Assembly (NCBI GenBank): GCA_020025415.1
Contig: JAHHSB010000095.1
Location: 1 to 5,405 of the forward strand
Length of the DNA stretch: 5,405 nucleotides
Direction of reading: 5' to 3'
Origin: Oscillibacter sp.
GTDB taxonomy: Bacteria; Bacillota; Clostridia; Oscillospirales; Oscillospiraceae
Below, piece after piece: positions 1-5,397 of the stretch (its first letter is position 1; each line of letters starts with the position of its first letter). Under the pieces are notes generated by a model, which saw only the letters and a program-made list of their open reading frames with translations, made no database searches and was not told the DNA's origin. The position numbers and the translations under genes are program-made.

Positions 1-1
1 C

Positions 2-268
2 AAAACTGTAGCCAACGCCATGAGCGGCTATAAGGAAATCAACTACCGGGCCATGCGGCTGCTGCCCCGGGGCGGGTATCTGGCCACCTGCTCGTGTTCT
101 CATTTCGCTACGGGGGAGAAGTTTGTGCAGATGCTTCACGCCGCCGCCCGGGATGCCCACGTCCAGCTACGGCAGATTGAGGCCCGGCAGCAAAGCTGCG
201 ACCACCCCATTCTCTGGGGCGTGGAAGAAACCAGCTACCTGAAGTTCTACCTGTTCCAGGTGGTGTAA
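2..268 (+). CDS. rlmI: Class I SAM-dependent 23S rRNA methyltransferase, RlmI-like (C-terminal part)
   Basis: This is the last 88 residues of a gene whose 5' end lies left of the window; the reading frame is open from base 2. The fragment contains GYKEIN (residues 9-14 of the fragment), then a hydrophobic strand with GGYLATCSCSHF (24-35), and near the end DHPILWG followed by EETSYLKFYLF. This is the C-terminal pattern of the COG1092 family (RlmI/RlmK-like), which methylates cytosine in 23S rRNA (C1962 for E. coli RlmI) using S-adenosylmethionine. The TCSCS strand carries the cysteine-bearing motif expected of RNA m5C methyltransferases. The N-terminal PUA domain and the SAM-binding glycine loop would be upstream and cannot be checked. 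A terminator follows 17 bases after the stop, so this is the last gene of its unit. The family is fairly sure; the exact target base in this organism is inferred. Confidence 0.85.
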   Translation, partial: KTVANAMSGYKEINYRAMRLLPRGGYLATCSCSHFATGEKFVQMLHAAARDAHVQLRQIEARQQSCDHPILWGVEETSYLKFYLFQVV

Positions 269-285
269 AGGCTCCGATGGGATGC

Positions 286-322
286 AAAAAGAGGTCCCCG
301 CCAATATGCGGGGGCCTCTTTT
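286..322. terminator. Bidirectional intrinsic terminator
   Basis: An 11-bp stem pairs 291-301 with 308-318 (one G-T pair) around the loop CAATAT. It is flanked by AAAAA (286-290) on the left and TTTT (319-322) on the right. Read on the + strand it ends the methyltransferase transcript. Read on the - strand the five A's become a T-run, so it can also stop transcription coming from the ferritin-like gene through the HD remnant. Confidence 0.85.
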
Positions 323-330
323 CCGTATGT

Positions 331-662
331 TTCAGGTGGAAGCGGGAATCCAAGCTGCTCCATCTGGGCCTGGGTATCCAGCTCGCAGCCCAGGCGCTCG
401 GTCCCCTCCCGGATGACCTCCCGGAAGCAGCCGGCGGCAAATTTTTTGTCCTTGAGCTTCTTTTTCAGACTGGACGGCTCCATATCCGACACGGATTTGG
501 AGGGGCGCATCCGCGCCGCCGCACCGATCATGCCCCGTCAGCTCATCGGCAGCAAAAGGGCACCTTTCCCACCTCCGGCTCCTCATCGCTGCACAGGCCA
601 TAGCCACGGCTGCAGGCCGCATGGATCAGCTCTTCGCTGCAGCCTCCGACCCGCAAAGGTCC
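331..662 (-). pseudogene. Decayed HD-domain (HDIG-type) phosphohydrolase remnant
   Basis: On the - strand, three frames read in order give the C-terminal half of the HDIG-type hydrolase family common in Clostridia. Frame one (about 662-555) reads GCSEELIHAACSRGYGLCSD then EEPEVGKVPF before a stop. Frame two (556-533) reads FAADELTG. Frame three (531 to about 331) reads MIGAAARMRPSKSVSDMEPS, then SSLKKKLKDKKFAAG and REVIREGTERLGCELDT. One extra T near 554-557 and one extra base at 531 would explain both frame changes, since removing them gives a continuous VPFAADELTG-LIGAAARMRPSKSV. The catalytic HD motif, expected N-terminal to this, is missing because the 3' end of the ferritin-like gene occupies that space 14 bases away. 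The end of frame three (AQMEQLGF) follows LDT more closely than I expect for the family, suggesting a further in-frame loss. Frame three stays open into the terminator and the methyltransferase 3' end, which I treat as run-on. The family call rests on remembered motifs, not a search. Confidence 0.7.
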
Positions 663-676
663 GTATGCAAATGCTT

Positions 677-1309
677 TTACACGCTGCGGCTGAGCATCTC
701 CATGAGTTGATCGGCGTAGTGATAGCTGTCCTTGGACAGCCCGGTAAAGATCTTCACCAGGCAGGGATCGGGGGTGCCGCCCGCAGCCCGAATGTAGTTG
801 AAGCCGGTGCAGGCTTCGGTATGATACCGCTCACGCAGAGCCTGGCACCAGGGTCCCACATAGATTCGGTCGCAGGAGATGCTGGTCTGATAACAGCTGC
901 CGGTAATCAGGTAATAGACTGCCTGCAGGGTCTGGACTTGTTTTTTCTTCTCCCGGGCGATGCACATCAGCGTATTTCGGGCCCAGGACGGCGCCTGCCG
1001 GGCAAAAATCTGATAATACCGGCAGTCCGCCAGGGTCTCCTCGATAAAGCCAGTGATGACCTCCAGCATATCCATGGCCTCGCTGCCCATGCAGCAGGGG
1101 TCCTTTTCTGCCCCAGGCAGGTTCCCCTCCGCCCGGCGCAGCTCCGCCTCCACAGGTCCCGGCCCCTGGGCGGCGCCATTAGCCGGTACGGACGGCGCAA
1201 AAGGTTCCAGACTGGGGGCTACCCGCTGCCAAATCTGGTCATACTGTCGATAGTCATACGGCATTGCCGCCTGGTTCTGCGTTTGTTCAGTGTTGAGATT
1301 TTGTTCCAT
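677..1309 (-). CDS. Ferritin-like domain protein, Cys-rich, with apparently lost metal ligands
   Basis: This is a 210-residue soluble protein with no signal peptide or membrane segment. Residues 1-65 are Gln/Asn/Pro/Ala-rich and probably disordered, apart from a conserved-looking PYDYRQYDQIWQRVAP (17-32). From LPGAEKDPCCMG (64-75) on, the chain is helical. It includes MLEVITGFIEETLADCRYY (81-99), a helix with AREKKKQVQTLQAVYYLITG (118-137), RERYHTEACTGFNYIRAA (159-176) and LSKDSYHYADQLMEML (191-206). This matches the four-helix ferritin-like proteins of Oscillospiraceae-type Clostridia. Where I expect E-x-x-H in helix two the sequence has K-x-x-Q (K121, Q124), and S195 stands before the second-half histidine H197, so di-iron binding may be lost. 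Nine cysteines include the pair C72-C73. I chose the ATG at 1309 over the upstream start at 1396 because an AAGGAGG box precedes it. It is divergent from sufCB, suggesting an iron or redox link. Function is not established. Confidence 0.72.
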   Translation of the reverse strand: MEQNLNTEQTQNQAAMPYDYRQYDQIWQRVAPSLEPFAPSVPANGAAQGPGPVEAELRRAEGNLPGAEKDPCCMGSEAMDMLEVITGFIEETLADCRYYQIFARQAPSWARNTLMCIAREKKKQVQTLQAVYYLITGSCYQTSISCDRIYVGPWCQALRERYHTEACTGFNYIRAAGGTPDPCLVKIFTGLSKDSYHYADQLMEMLSRSV

Positions 1310-1323
1310 GAACTCCCCCTCCT
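1310..1323 (-). promoter_or_regulatory. Ribosome binding site deciding the ferritin-like start
   Basis: On the - strand the bases AAAGGAGGGGGAGTTC lead directly into the ATG at 1309. The AAGGAGG core is close to the ideal anti-Shine-Dalgarno match and well spaced. No comparable box precedes the longer in-frame start at 1396. Confidence 0.8.
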
Positions 1324-1360
1324 TTTCTCCCCAGACTATGTAGCTTTCCGGCGGCAGGTG

Positions 1361-1388
1361 ACTATATCCATGATTTCCCGGTTGAAAA
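1361..1388 (-). promoter_or_regulatory. Candidate promoter of the ferritin-like gene
   Basis: On the - strand, TTTTCA (1388-1383) lies 16 bases before TATAGT (1366-1361). These match four and five of six consensus positions. The predicted transcript would start near 1354, giving a leader of about 45 bases. Confidence 0.4.
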
Positions 1389-1400
1389 CTTTCCAAACTG

Positions 1401-1419
1401 TTGCATAAGCAATTTGCTT
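1401..1419. promoter_or_regulatory. Overlapping inverted repeats, candidate operator between divergent genes
   Basis: TTGC-ATAA-GCAA (1401-1412) and AAGCAA-T-TTGCTT (1407-1419) are two perfect inverted repeats sharing the central AAGCAA. They lie between the candidate promoters of the ferritin-like gene and sufC, and the right half overlaps the place of the sufC -35 box. This is a typical position for a repressor site controlling one or both genes. I cannot match it to a known regulator such as an IscR/Rrf2 type, Fur or PerR, and short repeats like this can occur by chance in AT-rich DNA. Confidence 0.35.
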
Positions 1420-1440
1420 TTTTCCGGGGAGTCTGATAAT
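1413..1440 (+). promoter_or_regulatory. Candidate promoter of sufCB
   Basis: GATAAT (1435-1440) matches five of six bases of a -10 box. The -35 region is weak: TTTGCT (1413-1418, 16-base spacing) or TTGCTT (1414-1419, 15-base spacing) is the best available, and both lie inside the inverted repeat. A weak -35 overlapping an operator-like repeat would fit a controlled promoter. Confidence 0.35.
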
Positions 1441-1482
1441 ATGTGGATGTTGCGCCAAAATTATTGTTTTTTCAGCTTTTAG

Positions 1483-1490
1483 TAAGGAGG
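1483..1490 (+). promoter_or_regulatory. Ribosome binding site of sufC
   Basis: TAAGGAGG ends nine bases before the ATG at 1500. It fixes the sufC start there rather than at the in-frame GTG at 1443, which has no such box and lies almost on the -10 element. Confidence 0.85.
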
Positions 1491-1499
1491 ACAGCAGTT

Positions 1500-2240
1500 A
1501 TGCTGGAATTAAAACATATCAGCTACTCCGTCAGTGATGCGGGCGAAGAGCTTTCCATTTTAAAAGATATTTCCCTGACCATCCCCGACCACAAGCTGAT
1601 GGTCTTTACCGGCCCCAACGGCGGCGGCAAGACCACCCTGGCCAAGGTCATCATGGGCCTGGTCAAGCCCACCTCCGGCCAGATCCTCTGGAACGGCGAG
1701 GATATTACGGAGCTGGGCATCACCGAACGGGCCAAACGCGGCATCAGCTACGGCTTCCAGCAGCCTCCCCGCTTCAAGGGGCTGACCGTGCGGAATCTGC
1801 TGACCCTGGCTTCCGGGAACGAGGCACTGTCCAAGGACCAGTGCTGCCAGTACCTGACCAAGGTGGGTCTTTGCGCCAACGACTATCTGGACCGGGAAGT
1901 GGATGTCTCTCTCTCCGGCGGCGAGGTCAAGCGCATTGAGATTGCCTCTATCCTGGCCCGAAACGCAGAACTGATGATCTTTGACGAGCCCGAGGCCGGC
2001 ATCGACCTGTGGAGCTTTGCCCGTCTGACCGAGACCTTTGAGCAGATCCACAGCGACGGAAAGGCCACCATGATCATCATCTCCCACCAAGAGCGGATCA
2101 TCTCCCTGGCCGACGAGGTCATCGTCGTGGGCAGCGGGCTGATCCAGCACCGGGGCTCTCCCCGGGATATTCTTCCCAAGATCCTATCCGATACCCTGGG
2201 CTCCTGCCCGGTATTGACCAACGGAGGTGTGCAGGCATGA
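1500..2240 (+). CDS. sufC: SufC-type Fe-S cluster assembly ATPase (ABC family, no membrane partner)
   Basis: This 246-residue cytosolic ABC ATPase energises Fe-S cluster assembly on a SufB-type scaffold. All nucleotide-binding motifs are present: Walker A GPNGGGKTT (38-46), Q-loop Q87 within GFQQPPRF, ABC signature LSGGE (138-142), Walker B LMIFDE (158-163) continuing PEAGID, and H-loop H196 in ISHQE. The Walker A variant (GGGKTT) and the signature tail LSGGEVKRIEIASIL fit the short SufC forms of anaerobic Clostridia and archaea rather than E. coli SufC. Length is normal for SufC (about 250). The next gene starts within its stop codon (ATGA at 2237-2240), so the two are translationally coupled. 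The immediate SufB-type partner and the lack of any permease gene separate it from transport ATPases. The candidate promoter and operator lie at 1401-1440. The SufC assignment is strong; membership of the minimal 'SMS' subtype (SmsC) is my inference. Confidence 0.92.
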   Translation: MLELKHISYSVSDAGEELSILKDISLTIPDHKLMVFTGPNGGGKTTLAKVIMGLVKPTSGQILWNGEDITELGITERAKRGISYGFQQPPRFKGLTVRNLLTLASGNEALSKDQCCQYLTKVGLCANDYLDREVDVSLSGGEVKRIEIASILARNAELMIFDEPEAGIDLWSFARLTETFEQIHSDGKATMIIISHQERIISLADEVIVVGSGLIQHRGSPRDILPKILSDTLGSCPVLTNGGVQA

Positions 2241-3160
2241 TGGATTATGAAGTGGATCGCGAGCTGCTGGAAAAAATCGCCGACCTGGTGGGCAAGCCGG
2301 TGGGCGCGTTCAATATCCGCAAGGACTCCGGCTGCGACGGCCGCCAGAGTACCGAGCACATTGAGATCACCAGCAAGGAAGACAAGCCCGGCATCGACAT
2401 CCGCATCAAGGATGGCACCGCGGGCGAAACTTGCCACATTCCGGTGATCATTACCAAGCCCGGTGTGGAGGAAATGGTTTATAACGATTTCTTTATCGGG
2501 GAGAACTGTGACGTCAACATCGTGGCCGGCTGCGGTATCCATAACTGCGGCGACCAGACCTCCCGCCACGACGGTGTCCATACCTTCTATGTGGGCAAGA
2601 ATTCCCATGTACACTACACCGAGAAGCACTACGGAGACGGTGACGGCAAGGGCGGCAAGATCATGAATCCCCAGACGGTGGTCTATCTGGAAGAGGGCGC
2701 AAGCATCCAGATGGACACCACCCAGATCCGGGGCATCGATTCCACCAAGCGCTATACCAAGATCGTCTGCGGCAAGGGAGCCGAGGCCGTGGTGACCGAG
2801 CGGCTGCTCACCCACGGCGACCAGGTGGCGGAGAGCGACATGGAAATCGTCCTGGACGGCGAGGGCTCCAAGGGGCGGGTCATCTCCCGCTCTGTGGCGC
2901 AGGATAACTCCAGCCAAGTCTTCTATCCCCGCATGGTGGGCAACGGGCCGTGCTTCGGCCATGTCCAGTGCGACTCCATCATCATGGGGCAGGCCAAGAT
3001 TAAGTCCATTCCCGCCATCACCGCCAACTCCACAGAGGCGCAGCTCATTCACGAGGCGGCCATCGGTAAGATCGCCGGCGACCAGCTTCTGAAGCTGGAG
3101 ACCCTGGGGCTGACCGAGGAGGAGGCTGAGGACTGCATCCTCAAGGGCTTCCTGGCCTGA
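2237..3160 (+). CDS. sufB: Short SufB/SufD-family Fe-S cluster scaffold protein
   Basis: This 307-residue protein is much shorter than E. coli SufB (495) or SufD (423) and is essentially the beta-helix core plus C-terminal helices. It should bind SufC and hold the nascent Fe-S cluster in the cytosol. Visible signatures are AGCGIHNCGDQ (97-107), a His-rich stretch HDGVHTFYVGKNSHVHY (111-127), EKHYGDG (129-135), LLTHGDQVAESD (190-201), GHVQCDSIIMG (241-251), IPAITA (258-263), and HEAAIGKIAGDQL (272-284). C245 in the HVQCDS motif lines up with the catalytic SufB cysteine (C405 in E. coli), and E273 in HEA with E434, so this is SufB-like rather than SufD-like. Other possible ligands are C91, C99, H102 and C104. 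The ATG at 2237 overlaps the sufC stop and has GGAGGTG at 2223-2229; a second ATG follows at once. With sufC it resembles the minimal SmsCB arrangement. No sufS, sufU or sufE lies in the window. Confidence 0.9.
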   Translation: MMDYEVDRELLEKIADLVGKPVGAFNIRKDSGCDGRQSTEHIEITSKEDKPGIDIRIKDGTAGETCHIPVIITKPGVEEMVYNDFFIGENCDVNIVAGCGIHNCGDQTSRHDGVHTFYVGKNSHVHYTEKHYGDGDGKGGKIMNPQTVVYLEEGASIQMDTTQIRGIDSTKRYTKIVCGKGAEAVVTERLLTHGDQVAESDMEIVLDGEGSKGRVISRSVAQDNSSQVFYPRMVGNGPCFGHVQCDSIIMGQAKIKSIPAITANSTEAQLIHEAAIGKIAGDQLLKLETLGLTEEEAEDCILKGFLA

Positions 3161-3309
3161 GTCCCAGCGGGAAACACAACCTGGTAAAAACCGGAAGGGC
3201 TTTTGGAAAACCACGCTGCCCCTTTCTTTTCCGTTCCGCCACACCCAGATGGATGGGATGCAGGGCGGGGAATTTCTGAAGTGGCTGCAGCGGGAAATCC
3301 GGCCGCGGC
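3161..3309. other. Convergent intergenic stretch with no recognisable gene
   Basis: These 149 bases separate the sufB stop from the terminator. Both strands give open frames here, but none has a ribosome binding site or familiar motifs. I see no RNA gene or convincing second hairpin. Confidence 0.5.
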
Positions 3310-3359
3310 AATCCAAAAAGGCACGGGAGATCTTTTGATCTCCCGTGCCTTTTTGGATT
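3310..3359. terminator. Strong bidirectional terminator shared by sufCB and the Na/Pi gene
   Basis: A perfect 23-bp stem pairs 3310-3332 with 3337-3359 around a TTTT loop. The GC-rich core GGCACGGGAGATC is flanked by A5 on the left and T5 on the right, so each strand presents a hairpin followed by a T-run. It sits between convergent genes and can end transcripts from both sides, 22 bases beyond the Na/Pi stop and about 150 bases beyond the sufB stop. Confidence 0.93.
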
Positions 3360-3381
3360 TCTTTTCTCTAAAGAGCCCCGT

Positions 3382-5205
3382 TTATACGCCGCTCCGGGCA
3401 AACAGCGAGGTTTGCTCCGGCGCCGCCATCTCCTCCAGCCGGCCCAGGTCCTGCAGGTACTTCTTTTCATACTCCCGGGCAATGCCGCCGTATTCTCCGC
3501 TGTTGGTCTTTAAAAGCTCCACATACTGGTGGGACTCCAGTTCCAGGGCCTTCCCCGTCTCCAACACGATCAGCGCCAGGTTGGAGCAGTGATCCGCCAC
3601 ACGCTCGAAGTTGTTGATCAAGTCGTTGAACACAAAGCCCGCCTCCAGCGTGCAGCTGCCGCTTTGCAGCCGATTGACATGCTGGGCCTTGAGCCGTTCA
3701 GTGAGGATGTCGATGGTATCCTCCAGCGGCTCCACCCGGACGGCCGCTGCCATATCGTTTTCCGCCAGGGCGCGGAAGGTCAGATCCATCACCTCGTCCA
3801 CCGCCCGTTCGCAAATCTCCAGCCCGGCCCGGGCTGCCTCGGAAAAGCTCATATTCTTACTGTGCAGCTCCTGGGCTAACTCGGCAATGTTCATGGCGTG
3901 GTCTGAAATCCGCTCCAAATTGGTCAGACTCTGCAGCAGCTCAGCGGAGCGCCGGTTTTCATTCTCCGACAGATTATGGGCCGAGAGCTTGACCAGATAG
4001 CTGCCCAGCTTGTCCTCATAATGGTCCACCCGTTCTTCCCGGCTCTGGATCTTGTCAAACTTCAGCTGCTGAAACTCCGAGAGCAGCTCCACCGCCCGCT
4101 TCATGTTCTTCCAGGCGGCGGCCATCATCAGGTCCGTGGTATTTTTGGCCTGTTTCAGGGCCACGGCCGGATAGTTCAGGAAACGCTCGTCCAACAAATT
4201 GGCCTCAAATTCCTTGTCCTCTTCATCCTCCGGCCCATCGGGGAAGGTATTGATGGCCATCGAGGACAGCAGGGAGCGAAAGGGAAAGAGGATCACCACT
4301 GCGAAGACCTTGAACACAGTATTAATCAGGGCGATGCCCACACTGGTGGCGACCCCATCCATGAACGAGAGCCAGCCGGCCATAGAGGCCAAGGCAAAGA
4401 GAATCAGGAAGATGCTGCCTCCCACAACATTAAAATATAAGTAGGTAAAGGCGGCCCGCTTGCCGTTTTTGTTGGCGCCGATGGCCGAGAGCAGCACCGG
4501 CACGCAGGCGCCCACGCTCATGCCCACTACCAGGTACACCGCCGTGCGGTATTCGATCACGCCTGTGACCGCCATCGCCTGCAGGATACCGATGGAGGCG
4601 GAGCAGCTCTGGATCATGGCGGTGACGGCGATGCCGATGGCCACGCACAAGATGGGGTTGGACACCACCGACAGTGTCTCCAAAAACGCCGGGCTTTCCT
4701 GCAGCGGCTCCATGGCGGCGGACATGGTTTTCATGCCGTTCATCAGCACCGCCAGGCCCAGCAAAATCACGCCCGCGTTTTTCCTCCGGGCGCTTTTTCC
4801 CGTCATGTACACCACGATACCCACGATGGCCACCACCGCAAAAATGGTGGAGGTGGACAGCAGGTTGGCCGCACCGGAGCTGCTGATGCTGGCCAAGCTC
4901 AGAATCCAGCCGGTGGCCGTGGTGCCGATGTTTGCGCCCATGATGATGCCGATGGCTTGGGACAGCTGCATGATCCCGGAGTTGACAAAGCCCACCACCA
5001 TCACCGTGGTGGCCGAGGATGACTGGATAATCGCCGTGACAAACGTTCCCAACAGTACCCCCTTCAGGGGATTGGAGGTCAGCTTTTCCAGTGTGGTCTC
5101 CAGTTTGCTGCCCGCCACCTTTTTCAACGCGTCTCCCATCAGCGTCATGCCGAACAGGAAAAACGCCAGGCCGCTGAGCAGTGTAATGACAGACGAAATA
5201 TCCAT
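3382..5205 (-). CDS. Na/Pi cotransporter family protein with C-terminal PhoU-like domain
   Basis: This 607-residue membrane protein probably moves phosphate with sodium across the cytoplasmic membrane (NptA/PNaS family). Residues 1-320 hold hydrophobic helices in two inverted Na_Pi_cotrans repeats. Repeat one has QSSSATT (61-67) and GANIGTT (90-96). Repeat two has QSCSA (199-203) and GMSVGACV (228-235), where family members usually keep a GxNIGT-like motif. An acidic linker (FPDGPEDEEDKEFE, 321-334) leads to a cytosolic helical PhoU-like domain (about 340-560) with two metal-site style motifs, NLERISDH (429-436) and NNFERVADH (531-539). This tail may sense or gate transport, as inferred for other PhoU-fused members. 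Length is usual for the fused form. I chose the ATG at 5205 because AGGGTAGGA lies five bases upstream; the in-frame TTG at 5235 would add ten residues before MDISSVITLL and has no clear box. It is monocistronic here. Substrate is inferred from family; some members may carry other anions. Confidence 0.9.
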   Translation of the reverse strand: MDISSVITLLSGLAFFLFGMTLMGDALKKVAGSKLETTLEKLTSNPLKGVLLGTFVTAIIQSSSATTVMVVGFVNSGIMQLSQAIGIIMGANIGTTATGWILSLASISSSGAANLLSTSTIFAVVAIVGIVVYMTGKSARRKNAGVILLGLAVLMNGMKTMSAAMEPLQESPAFLETLSVVSNPILCVAIGIAVTAMIQSCSASIGILQAMAVTGVIEYRTAVYLVVGMSVGACVPVLLSAIGANKNGKRAAFTYLYFNVVGGSIFLILFALASMAGWLSFMDGVATSVGIALINTVFKVFAVVILFPFRSLLSSMAINTFPDGPEDEEDKEFEANLLDERFLNYPAVALKQAKNTTDLMMAAAWKNMKRAVELLSEFQQLKFDKIQSREERVDHYEDKLGSYLVKLSAHNLSENENRRSAELLQSLTNLERISDHAMNIAELAQELHSKNMSFSEAARAGLEICERAVDEVMDLTFRALAENDMAAAVRVEPLEDTIDILTERLKAQHVNRLQSGSCTLEAGFVFNDLINNFERVADHCSNLALIVLETGKALELESHQYVELLKTNSGEYGGIAREYEKKYLQDLGRLEEMAAPEQTSLFARSGV

Positions 5206-5210
5206 GCCTA

Positions 5211-5219
5211 TCCTACCCT
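5211..5219 (-). promoter_or_regulatory. Ribosome binding site of the Na/Pi cotransporter gene
   Basis: On the - strand AGGGTAGGA ends five bases before the ATG at 5205. It is a moderate match and supports that ATG over the upstream TTG at 5235. Confidence 0.6.
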
Positions 5220-5241
5220 TTTTGCAAATTTCCAACTGTCA

Positions 5242-5260
5242 GCCCGGCTGATCTCCGGGC
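5242..5260 (-). other. GC-rich hairpin in the leader of the Na/Pi gene
   Basis: GCCCGG (5242-5247) pairs with CCGGGC (5255-5260) around a seven-base loop. It lies in the predicted 5' leader, upstream of the ribosome binding site. There is no T-run after it, so it is not an intrinsic terminator. It might stabilise the leader or have no role. Confidence 0.35.
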
Positions 5261-5277
5261 ATCTGCTTCCATTTTCT

Positions 5278-5286
5278 ATTGTAGCA
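5278..5286 (-). promoter_or_regulatory. Extended -10 promoter element for the Na/Pi gene
   Basis: On the - strand the bases TGCTACAAT form an extended -10 (TGN plus TACAAT, five of six to consensus). No good -35 lies 16-18 bases upstream, which is tolerated with an extended -10. The leader would be about 65 bases. A second candidate further upstream, TTTACA with TATATG 18 bases later, is weaker. Confidence 0.5.
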
Positions 5287-5391
5287 CGTTTCTTTTTCCA
5301 CTGGGCAGGCTTTTGTTTCGTTATTATTTCCATAAAAGCATATAAAGTCTTTTTTCATTTTGTGTAAATTGCTAAAGAATTCATTTAAAAC

Positions 5392-5397
5392 TTGACA
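5392..5397 (+). promoter_or_regulatory. Consensus -35 box of a rightward gene outside the window
   Basis: TTGACA, a perfect -35 hexamer, follows AT-rich DNA eight bases before the window ends. Its -10 box would fall outside. It suggests a gene divergent from the Na/Pi transporter. Confidence 0.35.

Noticed and set aside
247..330. Continuation of the HD remnant's third frame toward the methyltransferase
   Set aside because: It translates the terminator hairpin and the antisense of the methyltransferase end, with no family resemblance. I treat it as run-on after loss of the original stop.
1310..1396. Longer ferritin-like start at 1396
   Set aside because: It lacks a Shine-Dalgarno box and would place the candidate promoter inside the coding region, whereas the ATG at 1309 has an AAGGAGG box.
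413..1408. A 331-codon open frame on the + strand
   Set aside because: It lies opposite the ferritin-like gene and the HD remnant, has no ribosome binding site and shows no recognisable motifs. It is an antisense shadow in GC-rich DNA.
1443..1499. Longer sufC start (GTG at 1443)
   Set aside because: It would add 19 residues not seen in SufC proteins, has no ribosome binding site and lies on the candidate -10 region.
1883..3316. A 477-codon open frame on the - strand
   Set aside because: It is antisense to the 3' half of sufC and all of sufB, which both carry clear family motifs, and it runs through the convergent intergenic region. Its composition is typical of reversed codons.
4460..5251. 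A 263-codon open frame on the + strand
   Set aside because: It is antisense to the membrane part of the Na/Pi gene; its hydrophobic residues are a by-product of the opposite strand's coding pattern.
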